DNA of 64,000 bases from UBA1732 sp045114235 (GTDB taxonomy: Bacteria > Verrucomicrobiota > Lentisphaeria > Victivallales > UBA1829), in the NCBI GenBank assembly GCA_045114235.1, contig JBGUKB010000038.1:5015-69014 (forward strand), in the 5' to 3' direction. Under the pieces are notes generated by a model. The model made no database searches and was not told where the DNA came from. It saw nothing but the letters and a program-made list of their open reading frames with translations. A program made the position numbers and the translations under genes. Within the stretch, counting starts at the first letter, position 1. Each line of letters begins with the position of its first letter. This document shows positions 1-8,595 of the stretch, piece by piece.

Positions 1-861
1 GAGCTCGGCGAGGTCGTTCGGCACGGTCCAGTCGAGCGTGATGTTGGAGAAGGGCGCCTGCGTGCCCCAGCGGGACGGGGTGTTCACGCCGAAGATGAAG
101 GACTCGATGCACTTCTTGACCTGGTCGTAGTTGAGGTTGTCGACCTTCACGAACGGCGCGAGGTAGGTGTCGAAGGAGGAGAACGCCTGCGCGCCCGCCC
201 ATTCGTTCTGCATGATGCCGAGGAAGTTGACCATCTGGTTGCAGAGGGTGGCGAGGTGGGACGCCGGGGCGCTGGTGATCTTGCCGGGGACACCGCCGAG
301 GCCTTCCTGGATGAGCTGTTTGAGGGACCATCCGGCGCAGTAGCCGGTGAGCATGGAGAGGTCGTGCAGGTGCAGGTCGGCGTTGCGGTGGGCGTTCGCG
401 ATCTCGTCGTCGTAGATTTCGGAGAGCCAGTAGTTGGCGGTGAGGGCGCCGGAGTTGGAGAGGATGAGGCCGCCGACGGAGTAGGTGACAGTCGAGTTTT
501 CCTTCACGCGCCAGTCGTTGATCTTCAGGTAGTCGTCGATGGTGGTCTTGAAGTCGATGATCGTGTTGGCGGTGTTGCGCAGTTTCTCGCGCTGGCGGCG
601 GTAGAGGATGTAGGCTTTCGCGACGTCGGCATAGCCCGCCTGCACGAGCACGGACTCCACACTGTCCTGAATGTCCTCAACGGCGATCAGGCCTTCCTTG
701 ATCTTCGGCTCGAATTCGGCGGTGACCTTCAGCGCGAGGAAGTCGATGACCGAGGGATGATAGTTCTTTTCCTGTGCCTCGAACGCCATCTTGATCGCGT
801 CGGAGATCTTCGAGATGTCGAAGTCGATGACTTTGCCGTTGCGTTTCTGGACTTGATACAT
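1..861 (-). CDS. nrdD: Anaerobic ribonucleoside-triphosphate reductase, N-terminal 287 residues
   Basis: Class III (glycyl-radical, oxygen-sensitive) ribonucleotide reductase, which makes deoxynucleotides from ribonucleoside triphosphates. The visible part starts MYQVQKRNGKVIDFD and holds an ATP-cone regulatory domain (about residues 1-95), then the start of the catalytic barrel with AHRNADLHLHDL and NEWAGAQAFSSFDTY, both typical of NrdD. The gene runs off the left edge, so the active-site cysteines and the C-terminal glycine-radical loop are not visible. The start at 861 is preceded by AGGAG about 12 bases upstream. It lies 54 bp after nrdG on the same strand and is probably cotranscribed with it. 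Family assignment is firm. Confidence 0.95.
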   Translation of the reverse strand, partial: MYQVQKRNGKVIDFDISKISDAIKMAFEAQEKNYHPSVIDFLALKVTAEFEPKIKEGLIAVEDIQDSVESVLVQAGYADVAKAYILYRRQREKLRNTANTIIDFKTTIDDYLKINDWRVKENSTVTYSVGGLILSNSGALTANYWLSEIYDDEIANAHRNADLHLHDLSMLTGYCAGWSLKQLIQEGLGGVPGKITSAPASHLATLCNQMVNFLGIMQNEWAGAQAFSSFDTYLAPFVKVDNLNYDQVKKCIESFIFGVNTPSRWGTQAPFSNITLDWTVPNDLAEL

Positions 862-915
862 GGTTCTTGCTTGCTCCTGTTCTGTTTTTTATTGTGTTGA
901 TAATGGAAAAAGGTG

Positions 916-1641
916 TCAGGACTCCGGTTCGGGCGTGTCGACGCCGCGCAGCTGTGCGTTCGGGATGAACTCCCGGACGGCTTCCAGCGCGTGCGCCATC
1001 TCGTCGTCCGGCATCGCGCTCAGCCCTGCGCCGAGCAGATCGCCGGAGTCCTTGAATTTCTGAAGGAAGTAATGCTCGACTCCCGCGTGCTCGCGGGCGA
1101 GCTCGGCCAGGTCGTCCACCGTGTGGAACTGGCGGACGACCGTCGTGCGGAGTTCATAGTAGTCAAGCGGGGCGGTCTTGAGGTAGGCGGCGCTCTCCGC
1201 GACGCGTTCCGCCATGCCGGCCACCCCGGTCGTTTCGTCGTACTTCGCGTAGGTGTTCTTCACGTCCATCGCCACGGCGTCCACGAGGCGGCGTTCCACG
1301 ATCTCCTGCAGACGCTCGGGGAACGAGCCGTTCGTGTCGAGCTTGATGAGCAGATGATAGGAACGCAGCAGCTCCAGCAGCTCGGCGAGGTCGGGACGCA
1401 TCACAGGTTCGCCGCCCGTGATGCACGCGCCGTCCAGGATCTTCCCCCGTTTGGACAGAAAATCCTTCAGCTCGTCGAGCGAGATCATGGAGGAATCCTC
1501 CTGCGGGACCACGACGAGCGAGGCGTTGTGGCAGAACGGGCAGCGGAAGTTGCATCCGTGCAGGAAAATGGTGCAGGCGACCTTGCCGGGGTAATCCAGC
1601 AACGTGAGCTTCTGCAATCCAAAACGGGAATCGGCGTTCAT
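916..1641 (-). CDS. nrdG: Anaerobic ribonucleotide reductase activating protein (radical SAM)
   Basis: Radical-SAM activase, 241 residues, that installs the glycyl radical on NrdD. The N-terminus LTLLDYPGKVACTIFLHGCN leads into the cluster-binding motif C-x3-C-x2-C in GCNFRCPFCHN. The motif ITGGEPVMRPDL follows, as in this family. The frame stays open upstream to 1764, but that extension is AT-rich, not protein-like, and would run over the promoter, so the ATG at 1641 (MNADSRFGLQ) is preferred even though no strong ribosome-binding site precedes it. Its length is close to the longer NrdG subgroup. It is the first gene of the nrdGD pair, behind a promoter with a candidate NrdR box. Confidence 0.93.
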   Translation of the reverse strand: MNADSRFGLQKLTLLDYPGKVACTIFLHGCNFRCPFCHNASLVVVPQEDSSMISLDELKDFLSKRGKILDGACITGGEPVMRPDLAELLELLRSYHLLIKLDTNGSFPERLQEIVERRLVDAVAMDVKNTYAKYDETTGVAGMAERVAESAAYLKTAPLDYYELRTTVVRQFHTVDDLAELAREHAGVEHYFLQKFKDSGDLLGAGLSAMPDDEMAHALEAVREFIPNAQLRGVDTPEPES

Positions 1642-1684
1642 TTGAGCAAGGGGCTGTGGATGGTGGTGATAAAACGGAGGAAAA

Positions 1685-1700
1685 CCACAACATCTTGTGG
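1685..1700 (-). promoter_or_regulatory. Candidate NrdR box
   Basis: The 16-bp near-palindrome CCACAACATCTTGTGG, within the longer inverted repeat ACCACAA-N4-TTGTGGT, lies just downstream of the -10 hexamer of the nrdG promoter. It matches 12 of 16 positions of the usual NrdR consensus ACACWATATATWGTGT. NrdR is the ATP-cone repressor of ribonucleotide reductase genes. Only one box is seen, whereas many nrd promoters have two, so this is a candidate. Confidence 0.5.
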
Positions 1701-1711
1701 TGTTCCGGTAT

Positions 1712-1739
1712 AATATAATCAACACCTTGATAAATGCAA
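1712..1739 (-). promoter_or_regulatory. Promoter of nrdG-nrdD
   Basis: Reading the minus strand, TTGCAT, a 16-bp spacer, then TATATT (1717-1712). The predicted start of transcription is near 1705, directly over the NrdR-like palindrome. The surrounding 200 bp up to the MFS gene is strongly AT-rich and holds no other gene. Confidence 0.55.
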
Positions 1740-1962
1740 TGGCGAAACGGAAAAATTTTCTCAAAAAATTTTCCGAAATTAATTTGCAATTTTCATTACA
1801 TCGACAGGAAACGGCTCGAACAGACTCCCAGTTGTTTAAAATATCTTGATAATCAGAAGGATACGAAAACGATTAGAACCGAAGATATTTTCCGGAAAAA
1901 AAACAAAAAACGAGCTTGAAAAAACGAAAGACGCTGTTTGTGTTTCCGGGAGGGGATCCCGG

Positions 1963-3216
1963 TCAACCTTCCGGGATGCCGCGGGAGGCGAGGTCCTTGT
2001 GGCGCGGCAGGTACCCGAACTTGTAGTACAGGAGGCAGCCGAGCATGAGAGTGGGGAAGAACGCCGCTGCGAGGAGTCCGGCTTTGAGGTCGTCGCCGCA
2101 GAACGACGCGATCCTGCCGACGTACACGGGGCCGAGGCCGCAGCCGAAGTCGCCGGGCAGGGCGAGCAGCGCGAACATCGCGGTTCCGCCGAGGGGGATC
2201 GCGAGGGAGGCCGTGCTGAATACGCCCGCCCAGAGGATGCCCGCCGCCCAGCCGCAGAGGGCGCATCCGGCGAGCGCGAGGGCGGGCCAGGGGGCAAATA
2301 CGGCGGTGAGGTAGGCGGCGATGCTGAGCGCGCAGCTCGCGATGAGGCAGTTGATGAGGTTGAGGCGCGTGCTGAACGCCGCATAGAGCGTGCGCGAAAG
2401 CCCCATGAGGAGCGCGAAGAGGCACGGCCCGGCGAGGTCGCCGACCTCCTTCTTCACGCCCAGGGCGGATTCCGCGAACGAGGATGCCCACTGGTTCATG
2501 CAGTGTTCGGACGCGCCCGCGCAGAGCATCATCACCGCCATGAGCCAGAAGACGGGGAGTTTGAAGAGGCCGAGGATGCCGAGCCCCTGTTTTCCCTCGG
2601 CGATTAGCGGACGCATCGGCACGAACATGAAGTAGAAGCCGTCGAGGAGCGGGACCGCCGCCCAGACGAGCGCGAGCCAGCGCCAGTTGTCGAGCCCGAC
2701 GTAATGGAAAAAGAATGTCGATCCGAGCACGACGAGCATCTGTCCCCAGCAATAGAACGAATGCACGAGGCTCATTGCGGCGGCCTTGCGTTTGAACGGG
2801 CACGCCTCGACGACCGGGCTGGTGACCGCCTCCACCACGCCGCCGCCGACCGCGTACAGTGCGACCGCGCAGGTCAAACCAACGAGCGGATTCGGCGTGA
2901 GCTCCGGCAGCACGGTCATGAGCACGAGCCCGGCGGCGGAACAGAACTGTCCGATGACGAGCGTGAGGCGGTAGGATATTTTGTCGGCAAGTTTGGCGCA
3001 GGCGAACGCCACGCACATCTGGAGCCAGAAGTTCCCGATGAGGAGATAGGTGAGCTGGCTCAGCTTCAGGTCGTAGGCGCGCATGAACCACAGGAAGAGC
3101 AGCGGCGCGAAGTCGTTGACGATGGCCTGCGTGATGTAGCTGATGTTGCAGGCGTAGAGCGTGTGGACGTAGCTTTCGCGGATGCTCATATCGAAGTCGG
3201 AGGTTAGGCGGTTCAA
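1963..3216 (-). CDS. Major facilitator superfamily transporter
   Basis: A 417-residue inner-membrane protein with about twelve hydrophobic segments, consistent in length and pattern with an MFS carrier. The segment ACAKLADKISYRLTLVIGQF looks like the conserved cytoplasmic loop between helices 2 and 3. No substrate can be read from the sequence. The ATG at 3216 is used; MSIRESYVHT nine residues later is an alternative start. It has its own promoter and is transcribed divergently from the glycosyltransferase gene at 3343. Downstream lies the nrd promoter region, so it is probably a single-gene unit. Confidence 0.8.
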   Translation of the reverse strand: MNRLTSDFDMSIRESYVHTLYACNISYITQAIVNDFAPLLFLWFMRAYDLKLSQLTYLLIGNFWLQMCVAFACAKLADKISYRLTLVIGQFCSAAGLVLMTVLPELTPNPLVGLTCAVALYAVGGGVVEAVTSPVVEACPFKRKAAAMSLVHSFYCWGQMLVVLGSTFFFHYVGLDNWRWLALVWAAVPLLDGFYFMFVPMRPLIAEGKQGLGILGLFKLPVFWLMAVMMLCAGASEHCMNQWASSFAESALGVKKEVGDLAGPCLFALLMGLSRTLYAAFSTRLNLINCLIASCALSIAAYLTAVFAPWPALALAGCALCGWAAGILWAGVFSTASLAIPLGGTAMFALLALPGDFGCGLGPVYVGRIASFCGDDLKAGLLAAAFFPTLMLGCLLYYKFGYLPRHKDLASRGIPEG

Positions 3217-3233
3217 GGAATTTGTACCCTAAT

Positions 3234-3262
3234 AAAATAATCTCCCGCGCGGACGATTTCAA
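3234..3262 (-). promoter_or_regulatory. Promoter of the MFS transporter gene
   Basis: On the minus strand TTGAAA, a 17-bp spacer and TATTTT. The -10 lies about 20 bp before the start codon at 3216, giving a very short leader. It is divergent from the promoter at 3283-3311, with about 20 bp between the two -35 elements. Confidence 0.5.
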
Positions 3263-3282
3263 ACGCAAAAACGGAAACGGGC

Positions 3283-3311
3283 TTGATTTTTCCGCGGACA
3301 TGTGCGATATT
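3283..3311 (+). promoter_or_regulatory. Promoter of the glycosyltransferase gene at 3343
   Basis: TTGATT, 17 bp, GATATT on the plus strand, 31 bp before the ATG. The same TTGATT-17-(T/G)ATATT arrangement occurs before iorB and before the UDP-sugar pyrophosphorylase gene. Confidence 0.55.
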
Positions 3312-3342
3312 ATCAGGTCAAATCTTCATTCGAAAGGCGAAC

Positions 3343-4068
3343 ATGCTTCTCTCCATCGTGACCGTTACCAAAAATGCTGCGGATACTGTGGCGCACGCCG
3401 CGGAATCCCTTGGCCGGCCGTTGCCCGACGGCGTCGAATACATCCTGAAGGACGCCGGATCGACCGACGGGACCTGTGAGGTCGTCTGCGGGATCCAGCC
3501 GGACGCGGTCGTCGTGCAGTCGCCCGACCGGGGCATCTACGACGCCATGAACCAGGGCTGGGCGCGTGCGAGGGGCGAGTATGTGATGTCCCTGAACGCA
3601 GATGACCGCTATCTGCCGGGCGCGCTGGAAAACGTGATGCGCGAACTGCGCGCGAATCCCGACGCGGACATCCTGCACGGGTGCATCCGCGTGAACGGGC
3701 GGAAGTTCAGCCCGGCGCAGGGGTTGGCGTCTTTTCATGGAGCGCGGATCTTTCATCCGGCGTCGGCGGTCCGGCGTTCCCTGCTGGAGCGCCTGGGCGG
3801 ATTCGATCCCCAATGGAGAATCTGCGCTGACCTCGATTTCTTCCTGCGCGCGAAGGAATCCGGCGCGGCGTTCCGGTTCGTCGACCGGGAGATCACGGAT
3901 TTCGCGCTGGGCGGCGTGAGCACGGTCCGGCGGCAGGAAACCGCCTCCGAGGTACGGAGGATCCTGCTGAATCATGGATTCGGGCGTATTTTCGCGGACG
4001 GGTATTATCTCGCCGCTCGCCTGAGAGCGTGCGCAGCATTTATGGTCAAACTGATAAAAGGCTCCTGA
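3343..4068 (+). CDS. Family 2 glycosyltransferase, WcaE-like
   Basis: A 241-residue GT-A glycosyltransferase that would transfer a sugar from a nucleotide donor during polysaccharide or glycolipid assembly. It starts MLLSIVTVTKNAADTV. It carries KDAGSTDGT for nucleotide binding, the SPDRGIYDAMNQG motif seen in WcaE and related colanic-acid transferases, and a SLNADDRY metal-binding DxD-like motif. The frame opens at 3283, but AAAGG just before 3343 and the family N-terminus favour this start. It converges tail-to-tail with the polyene-type operon and overlaps its last gene by 23 bp. Acceptor unknown. Confidence 0.85.
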   Translation: MLLSIVTVTKNAADTVAHAAESLGRPLPDGVEYILKDAGSTDGTCEVVCGIQPDAVVVQSPDRGIYDAMNQGWARARGEYVMSLNADDRYLPGALENVMRELRANPDADILHGCIRVNGRKFSPAQGLASFHGARIFHPASAVRRSLLERLGGFDPQWRICADLDFFLRAKESGAAFRFVDREITDFALGGVSTVRRQETASEVRRILLNHGFGRIFADGYYLAARLRACAAFMVKLIKGS

Positions 4069-4657
4069 TCCACTGGAAATAATCGAGCCCGGGCGGCGGA
4101 CTGAATGGTTCGCCGCTTTCTTTTGCACGTTCCAGCAGGAAGACCGCGGCGAATTCCATCGGTTCGAGGCCGTGCAGCTTCATTGCACGGTCGGCGAATG
4201 CGGAGCGTTCCTCCGTCAAAATGACAATCGCACGTTCGGCGTCTCCTGCGGCCAGGACCATGTCCGCGAGCTGAAGAACGCGGACATGGAGGCGGTCGAA
4301 TCCGGCGAGCGAGAAGACCGGGACCTTCATGCCGAACCGGATGGCTGCCGCGCCGGGGACGGCGTTGTGGACGGAGCACGAGAACGATACGGGGCCGATC
4401 TGGTCCTCGGGGAAGTCGATCAAGTCGTTCTGGAGCGCCGTGATCCGGCTCTGCACGCCGAGCATGCTGCCGAACAGCAGAGGTGCGTCGTCCGGGCGGC
4501 ATTCGAGACGGTCGAGCGCGGAGAGGACCGCCGCCGTCATCCGGTCGGAACGCCGTCCGAGTCCGAGGCGGGCGCGTTCGGCGCGGAGATAATCGTCGTC
4601 CCAGCGCAAATCCGCGCCGGGGGCGGTGAAGGAGGATGCGATCAGATGAAGCGCCAT
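4046..4657 (-). CDS. Half-size ketosynthase-like protein (chain-length-factor type, PF13723-like)
   Basis: A 203-residue protein matching only the N-terminal half of a ketosynthase. The motif PVSFSCSVHNAVPGAAAI is typical of the small Ketoacyl-synt_2 proteins found in aryl-polyene clusters, where they are usually called chain-length factors. The active-site cysteine region is replaced (VFSLAGF), and no catalytic histidines are present, so it is not a ketosynthase by itself. It begins 3 bp after the complete ketosynthase at 4661-5872, consistent with a heterodimer partner. Last gene of the 15-gene operon; its 3' end overlaps the convergent glycosyltransferase gene by 23 bp. A role in setting chain length is inferred. 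Confidence 0.75.
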   Translation of the reverse strand: MALHLIASSFTAPGADLRWDDDYLRAERARLGLGRRSDRMTAAVLSALDRLECRPDDAPLLFGSMLGVQSRITALQNDLIDFPEDQIGPVSFSCSVHNAVPGAAAIRFGMKVPVFSLAGFDRLHVRVLQLADMVLAAGDAERAIVILTEERSAFADRAMKLHGLEPMEFAAVFLLERAKESGEPFSPPPGLDYFQWIRSLLSV

Positions 4658-4660
4658 GGT

Positions 4661-5872
4661 TCAGTCCAGCCTTTCCGCAATGAGGACGGTGTCCGTGCCG
4701 CCGAACGCCAGCGAGGAGGATGCCGCGAAGCGTGTTTCAGGAGGAAGATTCAACGGCGAGGTCAGCGGCGCGCATGCGAGCGCGGGATCGGGCGTTTTGC
4801 AGCCCGGACTTGCCGGGACGAAGCCGTCGCGCAGCATGAGCATGGTGAAGATGAGTTCGAGCGTGCCGGCGGCGCCGAGCGTGTGCCCGGTGAAACGTTT
4901 CGTGGAGAGGAACGGTGGCGTGGAAACTCCGGCTTCTTCCGCCAGCCCGGCGAACGCCGCGGCCTCGCATTGGTCGTTCAGGACGGTTCCCGTGCCGTGC
5001 GCGTTGATGAACGCGATGTTGCCGAGCGCAAGCCCGGCGCGCGCCAGAGCGTCGCGGAAGGCGCGTTTCATGCCGCCTCCGGTCGCATCCGGAGCGGTGA
5101 TGTGCGAGGCGTCGCAGGACATACCGAATCCGCATAATGCGAACTCCGACTTCTTTCCGCGTTTCCCGGCGCATTCGGGCGTTTCCAGGGTCAGGACGCC
5201 CGCCCCTTCGCCGAGATTCAGCCCGGCGCGCGCGGAGTCGAACGGACGGCACGGGAAGGGCGAGGTCACGCCGAGCACGTGGAATCCGGCGACCGGGGTG
5301 CGGTGCAGTTCATCCGCGCCGGCCACGATCATGCGTTCGCACTGGCCGGAAAGCAGACAGAGCGCGGCGATGGAAACGGCGTCCGCGCCGGAGGAACACG
5401 CATTGGAGACCGTATGAACCGGCCCGGTCAGCCCGTATTCGCGGGCGATCGCCTCCGCCGGATTGGAGTTCAGGAAGCATTCGACGGGAGCGTTCTCGTC
5501 CGTATCGGGTTTCTCCCTCAATCGTGCGTAATAGGCAGTATCCGTGAACTGGTGGGCGATGGTCGTGCCGACGACGCATCCGGTCACGGAGTTTCGGAGC
5601 GTGTCCGCCGTGAGCCCGGCGGTGTCCAATGCTTTCGGAAGAAGTGTGCGGATCATGGCGAGCGTGCGGGGCTCGTCCGGTCCATTCTTGAAAGAATCGA
5701 GGTAAAATACCGGGTCGCTGATAGCGGAGTCGATCAGGTTACAGGCGCTTCGCGGCGTTTCGGGCGGGCGTTCGCCATGGAATAAACTCAGCGCCTCGGC
5801 GTCGGTCGATCCGGCGCAGGAAAGATGGGCGAAACCCGTCACGACGGGATCAAACGGCATTCTGTAGATCAT
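4661..5872 (-). CDS. Beta-ketoacyl-ACP synthase (KS-III of the polyene-like cluster)
   Basis: A complete 403-residue condensing enzyme. The Cys-His-His triad is visible as SNACSSGADA, NAHGTGTVLND and TGHTLGAAG. It would elongate an ACP-bound acyl chain with malonyl-ACP. The frame extends upstream to 6673, but that extension is arginine-rich shadow sequence of the neighbouring acyltransferase. The ATG at 5872 overlaps the acyltransferase stop as ATGA and gives the normal KS length. It is followed 3 bp later by a cysteine-less half-KS, suggesting a KS/chain-length-factor pair. Confidence in the enzyme class is high; the position in the chain-building order is unknown. Confidence 0.9.
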   Translation of the reverse strand: MIYRMPFDPVVTGFAHLSCAGSTDAEALSLFHGERPPETPRSACNLIDSAISDPVFYLDSFKNGPDEPRTLAMIRTLLPKALDTAGLTADTLRNSVTGCVVGTTIAHQFTDTAYYARLREKPDTDENAPVECFLNSNPAEAIAREYGLTGPVHTVSNACSSGADAVSIAALCLLSGQCERMIVAGADELHRTPVAGFHVLGVTSPFPCRPFDSARAGLNLGEGAGVLTLETPECAGKRGKKSEFALCGFGMSCDASHITAPDATGGGMKRAFRDALARAGLALGNIAFINAHGTGTVLNDQCEAAAFAGLAEEAGVSTPPFLSTKRFTGHTLGAAGTLELIFTMLMLRDGFVPASPGCKTPDPALACAPLTSPLNLPPETRFAASSSLAFGGTDTVLIAERLD

Positions 5873-6783
5873 GTGCGGTCCTCCCAGACGTTTTCGAACA
5901 GGAAGCAGTCGTACGGATGTTCCATCGCCATGCGCTCGAGGTCGGCGGCGTAGCGCTGGACGTCCTCCTGAAACTTGATGCCGGATGCGCCGCGTGCGGG
6001 GCGTTTCGGACGTATGACGGTCCCGAATTCGAGCAGAAGGTCGCGGTAGGACTTCCCGCGCGTCAGGAAGAACGGCACGACCGGAGCGTGTGCTTTCGCC
6101 GCGAGGAAGAACGCAGCAACGGGGAATCGCGCGGTCTTTCCGAAGAACTGAACCGGCACGGAATCGGTCTCCAGGCAGCGGTCGCCCATGAGTCCGACGG
6201 CGCCGCCCGCGTCCAGCACCTCGAACGCCTCCAGCAGGCCGCCGAACGCTCCCGCTGTGTCGATGATGTGCATCGGGGCTGCCTCGCCGCCGTTGAACGC
6301 CCGGCTCTTGTCGACGTCGGCGTTCCGGTCCGGTTTCGCGACGAACGCCACCTCGCGGGTTCCGGCGTTCACGCAGTGCATGGCTGCCTGCCACGCGCCG
6401 AAATGCGAACACAGGAAGACGAGTCCGCCGGGGGCGTTTCGGACCGGTTCGAAGACTTCCGGATTGCGTTCGCGCACTTTCGCCTGGCCGTTGGCAAGCG
6501 CCAGCGCCATGACGAGCGCCTCGCCCTGCGCCGTGAAGAGCCGCCACACATGGCGTTTCATACGGAGCCCGCGGGCGTCGGGAAAACGGTGCTTCAGATA
6601 GGGCAGGGCGCGTTGTTCCGCCTGCTTGTCGGTGAGCGCATATGTGAGCGCGATGAACTTGACGAGGAAGCACGCCGCGCGGGGACCGAAGACGGACAGG
6701 ATCCAGCGGAGGATCGCCGATCCGAGCTTGTTCCTGCGCGTGTCGCTCAGATTCGCGGCGGGTTGTGCTGTTTCGCGGCTCAT
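5869..6783 (-). CDS. LpxL/HtrB-type acyltransferase
   Basis: A 304-residue membrane-associated acyltransferase of the lipid A late-acyltransferase family. LCSHFGAWQAA carries the H-x4-D/E-like catalytic region (HFGAWQ), and GGAVGLMGDRC and PVVPFFLTR match later blocks of the family. A hydrophobic N-terminal anchor lies at about residues 22-55. The start at 6783 overlaps the upstream glycosyltransferase stop as ATGA. In aryl-polyene clusters a glycosyltransferase and an acyltransferase of this kind build or load the lipid anchor and are often fused; here they are separate adjacent genes. The acyl donor is probably the operon's own ACP product (inference). Confidence 0.85.
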   Translation of the reverse strand: MSRETAQPAANLSDTRRNKLGSAILRWILSVFGPRAACFLVKFIALTYALTDKQAEQRALPYLKHRFPDARGLRMKRHVWRLFTAQGEALVMALALANGQAKVRERNPEVFEPVRNAPGGLVFLCSHFGAWQAAMHCVNAGTREVAFVAKPDRNADVDKSRAFNGGEAAPMHIIDTAGAFGGLLEAFEVLDAGGAVGLMGDRCLETDSVPVQFFGKTARFPVAAFFLAAKAHAPVVPFFLTRGKSYRDLLLEFGTVIRPKRPARGASGIKFQEDVQRYAADLERMAMEHPYDCFLFENVWEDRT

Positions 6784-7946
6784 GAGCGGGCGCTCCTTCT
6801 GCGGATGATCGCTCGGCAGAGTTCGGCTGAGAAATACACGATGACGGCGAAGATCAGAGCGAAGACCGGAGCGAGGATGACGCTGCCGAGGAGCCATTCG
6901 AACCAGCGCAGATGGATTTCGTGGACCGTGCTGTGGAAGTTCAGGTCCTCCGGGAGCAGGAATTTTCCGTGACGCAGGTAGTACCCGAGCTCGATGCAGA
7001 CGACCGGGCAGAACGGCGGCATGAACGGATGCTGCGCCATGACCGCCATGGCTTTGTTGAGGTGGAGCCGTGTCGCGACGTAGAGGATCAGGATCGTGCA
7101 GAACCCGTACGTCGGGTACACGGCGAGGAGCGCGCCGACGAACGCGGAAAAAGCGAGCCCGAGCGAGGAGGTGTTTTCCTTCACGAGCCAGTTCCAGAGT
7201 TCCTTCGGTTTCCAGAGGCGCGGATATTCGCGCGGGGCCTGCCGGAGCTTTTTGACGCCGAACGGGACGAGGCGGCGGAACACCAGGCGCGTGTGCAGCC
7301 AGGTCATGCGCAGGTTGTCGCGGAAGGGATGGAAATGCGAGACGCGTTCGCCGGGCGGATCGTAGTGCGTGGAAATGGGAACTTCGGCGAGGTCGAGACC
7401 GGCCCACATGCAGCGCGTGAGGAGTTCGGTCTCGAACGTGTAGTGCAGCGAGGAGCACTTGATTTGCGAGATGTATTTGAGGGGGTACGCGCGGAATCCG
7501 CTCTGCGAGTCGGAGATCTTTTTGCCGGTCTCGACGAGGAACCAGAAATTGGAGAACATGCGCCCGAACTTGCTGCGCCCGGGGACGTTCGGCACGGAGA
7601 AATCGCGCACCCCGGCGACGAGCGTCCAGTCGTTCCGTTCGAGGGTCGGCAGGAACCGCGGGATGTCCTCCGGGTCGTGCTGGGCGTCGGCGTCGAGCGT
7701 GATCATGTAGTCGTAGCCGCGCGGAGCGAGCGTACGGACGGCGGTGAGGAGCGCCGCGCCCTTGCCGAGGTTGCGCGGATGCCGGATGACCTCGATGTCC
7801 GTCCCGGCGTAGTATTCCGCCAGATCGATGTCCTCCGAACCGTCGTCGATCACGAGGACGTCGGGCATGACGGCGCGCGTGCGTTCGATCACGGCAGGGG
7901 CCGTGGAGGCATGGTTGAAAACGGGGATCACGCAGCAGCAGCGCAT
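6780..7946 (-). CDS. Family 2 glycosyltransferase fused to DUF2062
   Basis: A 388-residue two-part membrane protein. Residues 1-230 are a GT2 domain (VIPVFNHAST, VIDDGSED, GKGAALLTA, TLDADAQHDPEDI) of the dolichyl-phosphate-mannose-synthase type. Residues about 260-385 are a DUF2062 region with transmembrane helices (YPTYGFCTILILYVATRL, QHPFMPPFCPVVCIELGYY). DUF2062 is common at the C-terminus of such transferases in polyene-type clusters. It probably transfers a sugar to a lipid carrier at the inner membrane. It overlaps the next gene as ATGA and lies 19 bp after the half-KS gene at 7966. Confidence 0.88.
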   Translation of the reverse strand: MRCCCVIPVFNHASTAPAVIERTRAVMPDVLVIDDGSEDIDLAEYYAGTDIEVIRHPRNLGKGAALLTAVRTLAPRGYDYMITLDADAQHDPEDIPRFLPTLERNDWTLVAGVRDFSVPNVPGRSKFGRMFSNFWFLVETGKKISDSQSGFRAYPLKYISQIKCSSLHYTFETELLTRCMWAGLDLAEVPISTHYDPPGERVSHFHPFRDNLRMTWLHTRLVFRRLVPFGVKKLRQAPREYPRLWKPKELWNWLVKENTSSLGLAFSAFVGALLAVYPTYGFCTILILYVATRLHLNKAMAVMAQHPFMPPFCPVVCIELGYYLRHGKFLLPEDLNFHSTVHEIHLRWFEWLLGSVILAPVFALIFAVIVYFSAELCRAIIRRRSARS

Positions 7947-7965
7947 GAGGTCGTCCCCCCTGTCT

Positions 7966-8595
7966 TTACTCCGCGTGGAAAACGCGCCGGGCGAGGGTTT
8001 CAGGACCGGAATCGTCCGGGATCTCGAGCGATCCGCCGGGTTCCGCCAGCAGGACGGTCAGCTTGTCCGATTCGTAATGGCAGATCATCACACGCCGGAT
8101 GCCCGGCATCTCGAAGAAGTTCGTGACCTCGTCCCAGAGAACGGGCCAGCGTCCGAGCGAATCCATGTAGAAACACGGTCCGGTGAGCTTGAGCGAGATC
8201 GCGGCTTCGCACGGCGGCGTGGTCGGGAGCGTGCCGACGAAAAGGTGTCCGCGCCCGAGGTGGCGTCCGTGCTCGCGATAGTCGTTGAAATAGTTCAGGT
8301 TCTGTTCGTGGCAGCCCTGCCGTCCGAAGTCGGCGACGGCGGTCTCGCGGACGGAATCGACCTCGGCGTCGCGGTGCGCGAGGAGGGCGGCGAGGATGTA
8401 CGTGCGGACCTTCGCGTCGCCGCGCCGGAAATTGTCGAGCCCGTAGACGTGCGGGAACTCGTCCTGCGGTTCGGAGACTTTCGCCTTGGCGTCCTGCGTG
8501 TCCTCGCCCATGTAGACGAGGCCGCGCCGCCAGGTGCGGAAGGAAAGGCCGTCGGCCGTGACGCCGCCGATGATATGCCAGGGATATGCGCTCAT
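7966..8595 (-). CDS. Second half-size, cysteine-less ketosynthase-like protein
   Basis: A 209-residue protein that aligns by eye with the N-terminal half of a ketosynthase. LFVGTLPTTPPCEAAISLKL followed by TGPCFYMDS corresponds to the segment before the active-site cysteine, but the cysteine itself is missing (MDSLGRW). There is no C-terminal half. It overlaps the stop of the complete KS at 8592 as ATGA, so translation is probably coupled. The arrangement repeats that of 4046-4657 with its KS. Function is inferred as a structural or chain-length partner. The match is weaker than for the other half-KS, and it could be a different thiolase-fold fragment. Confidence 0.6.
   Translation of the reverse strand: MSAYPWHIIGGVTADGLSFRTWRRGLVYMGEDTQDAKAKVSEPQDEFPHVYGLDNFRRGDAKVRTYILAALLAHRDAEVDSVRETAVADFGRQGCHEQNLNYFNDYREHGRHLGRGHLFVGTLPTTPPCEAAISLKLTGPCFYMDSLGRWPVLWDEVTNFFEMPGIRRVMICHYESDKLTVLLAEPGGSLEIPDDSGPETLARRVFHAE

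Noticed and set aside
1755..1782. AT-rich inverted repeat near 1755-1782 considered as terminator of the MFS gene
   Set aside because: It is about 180 bp after the stop, the stem is almost only A-T, and it overlaps the upstream part of the nrd promoter region.
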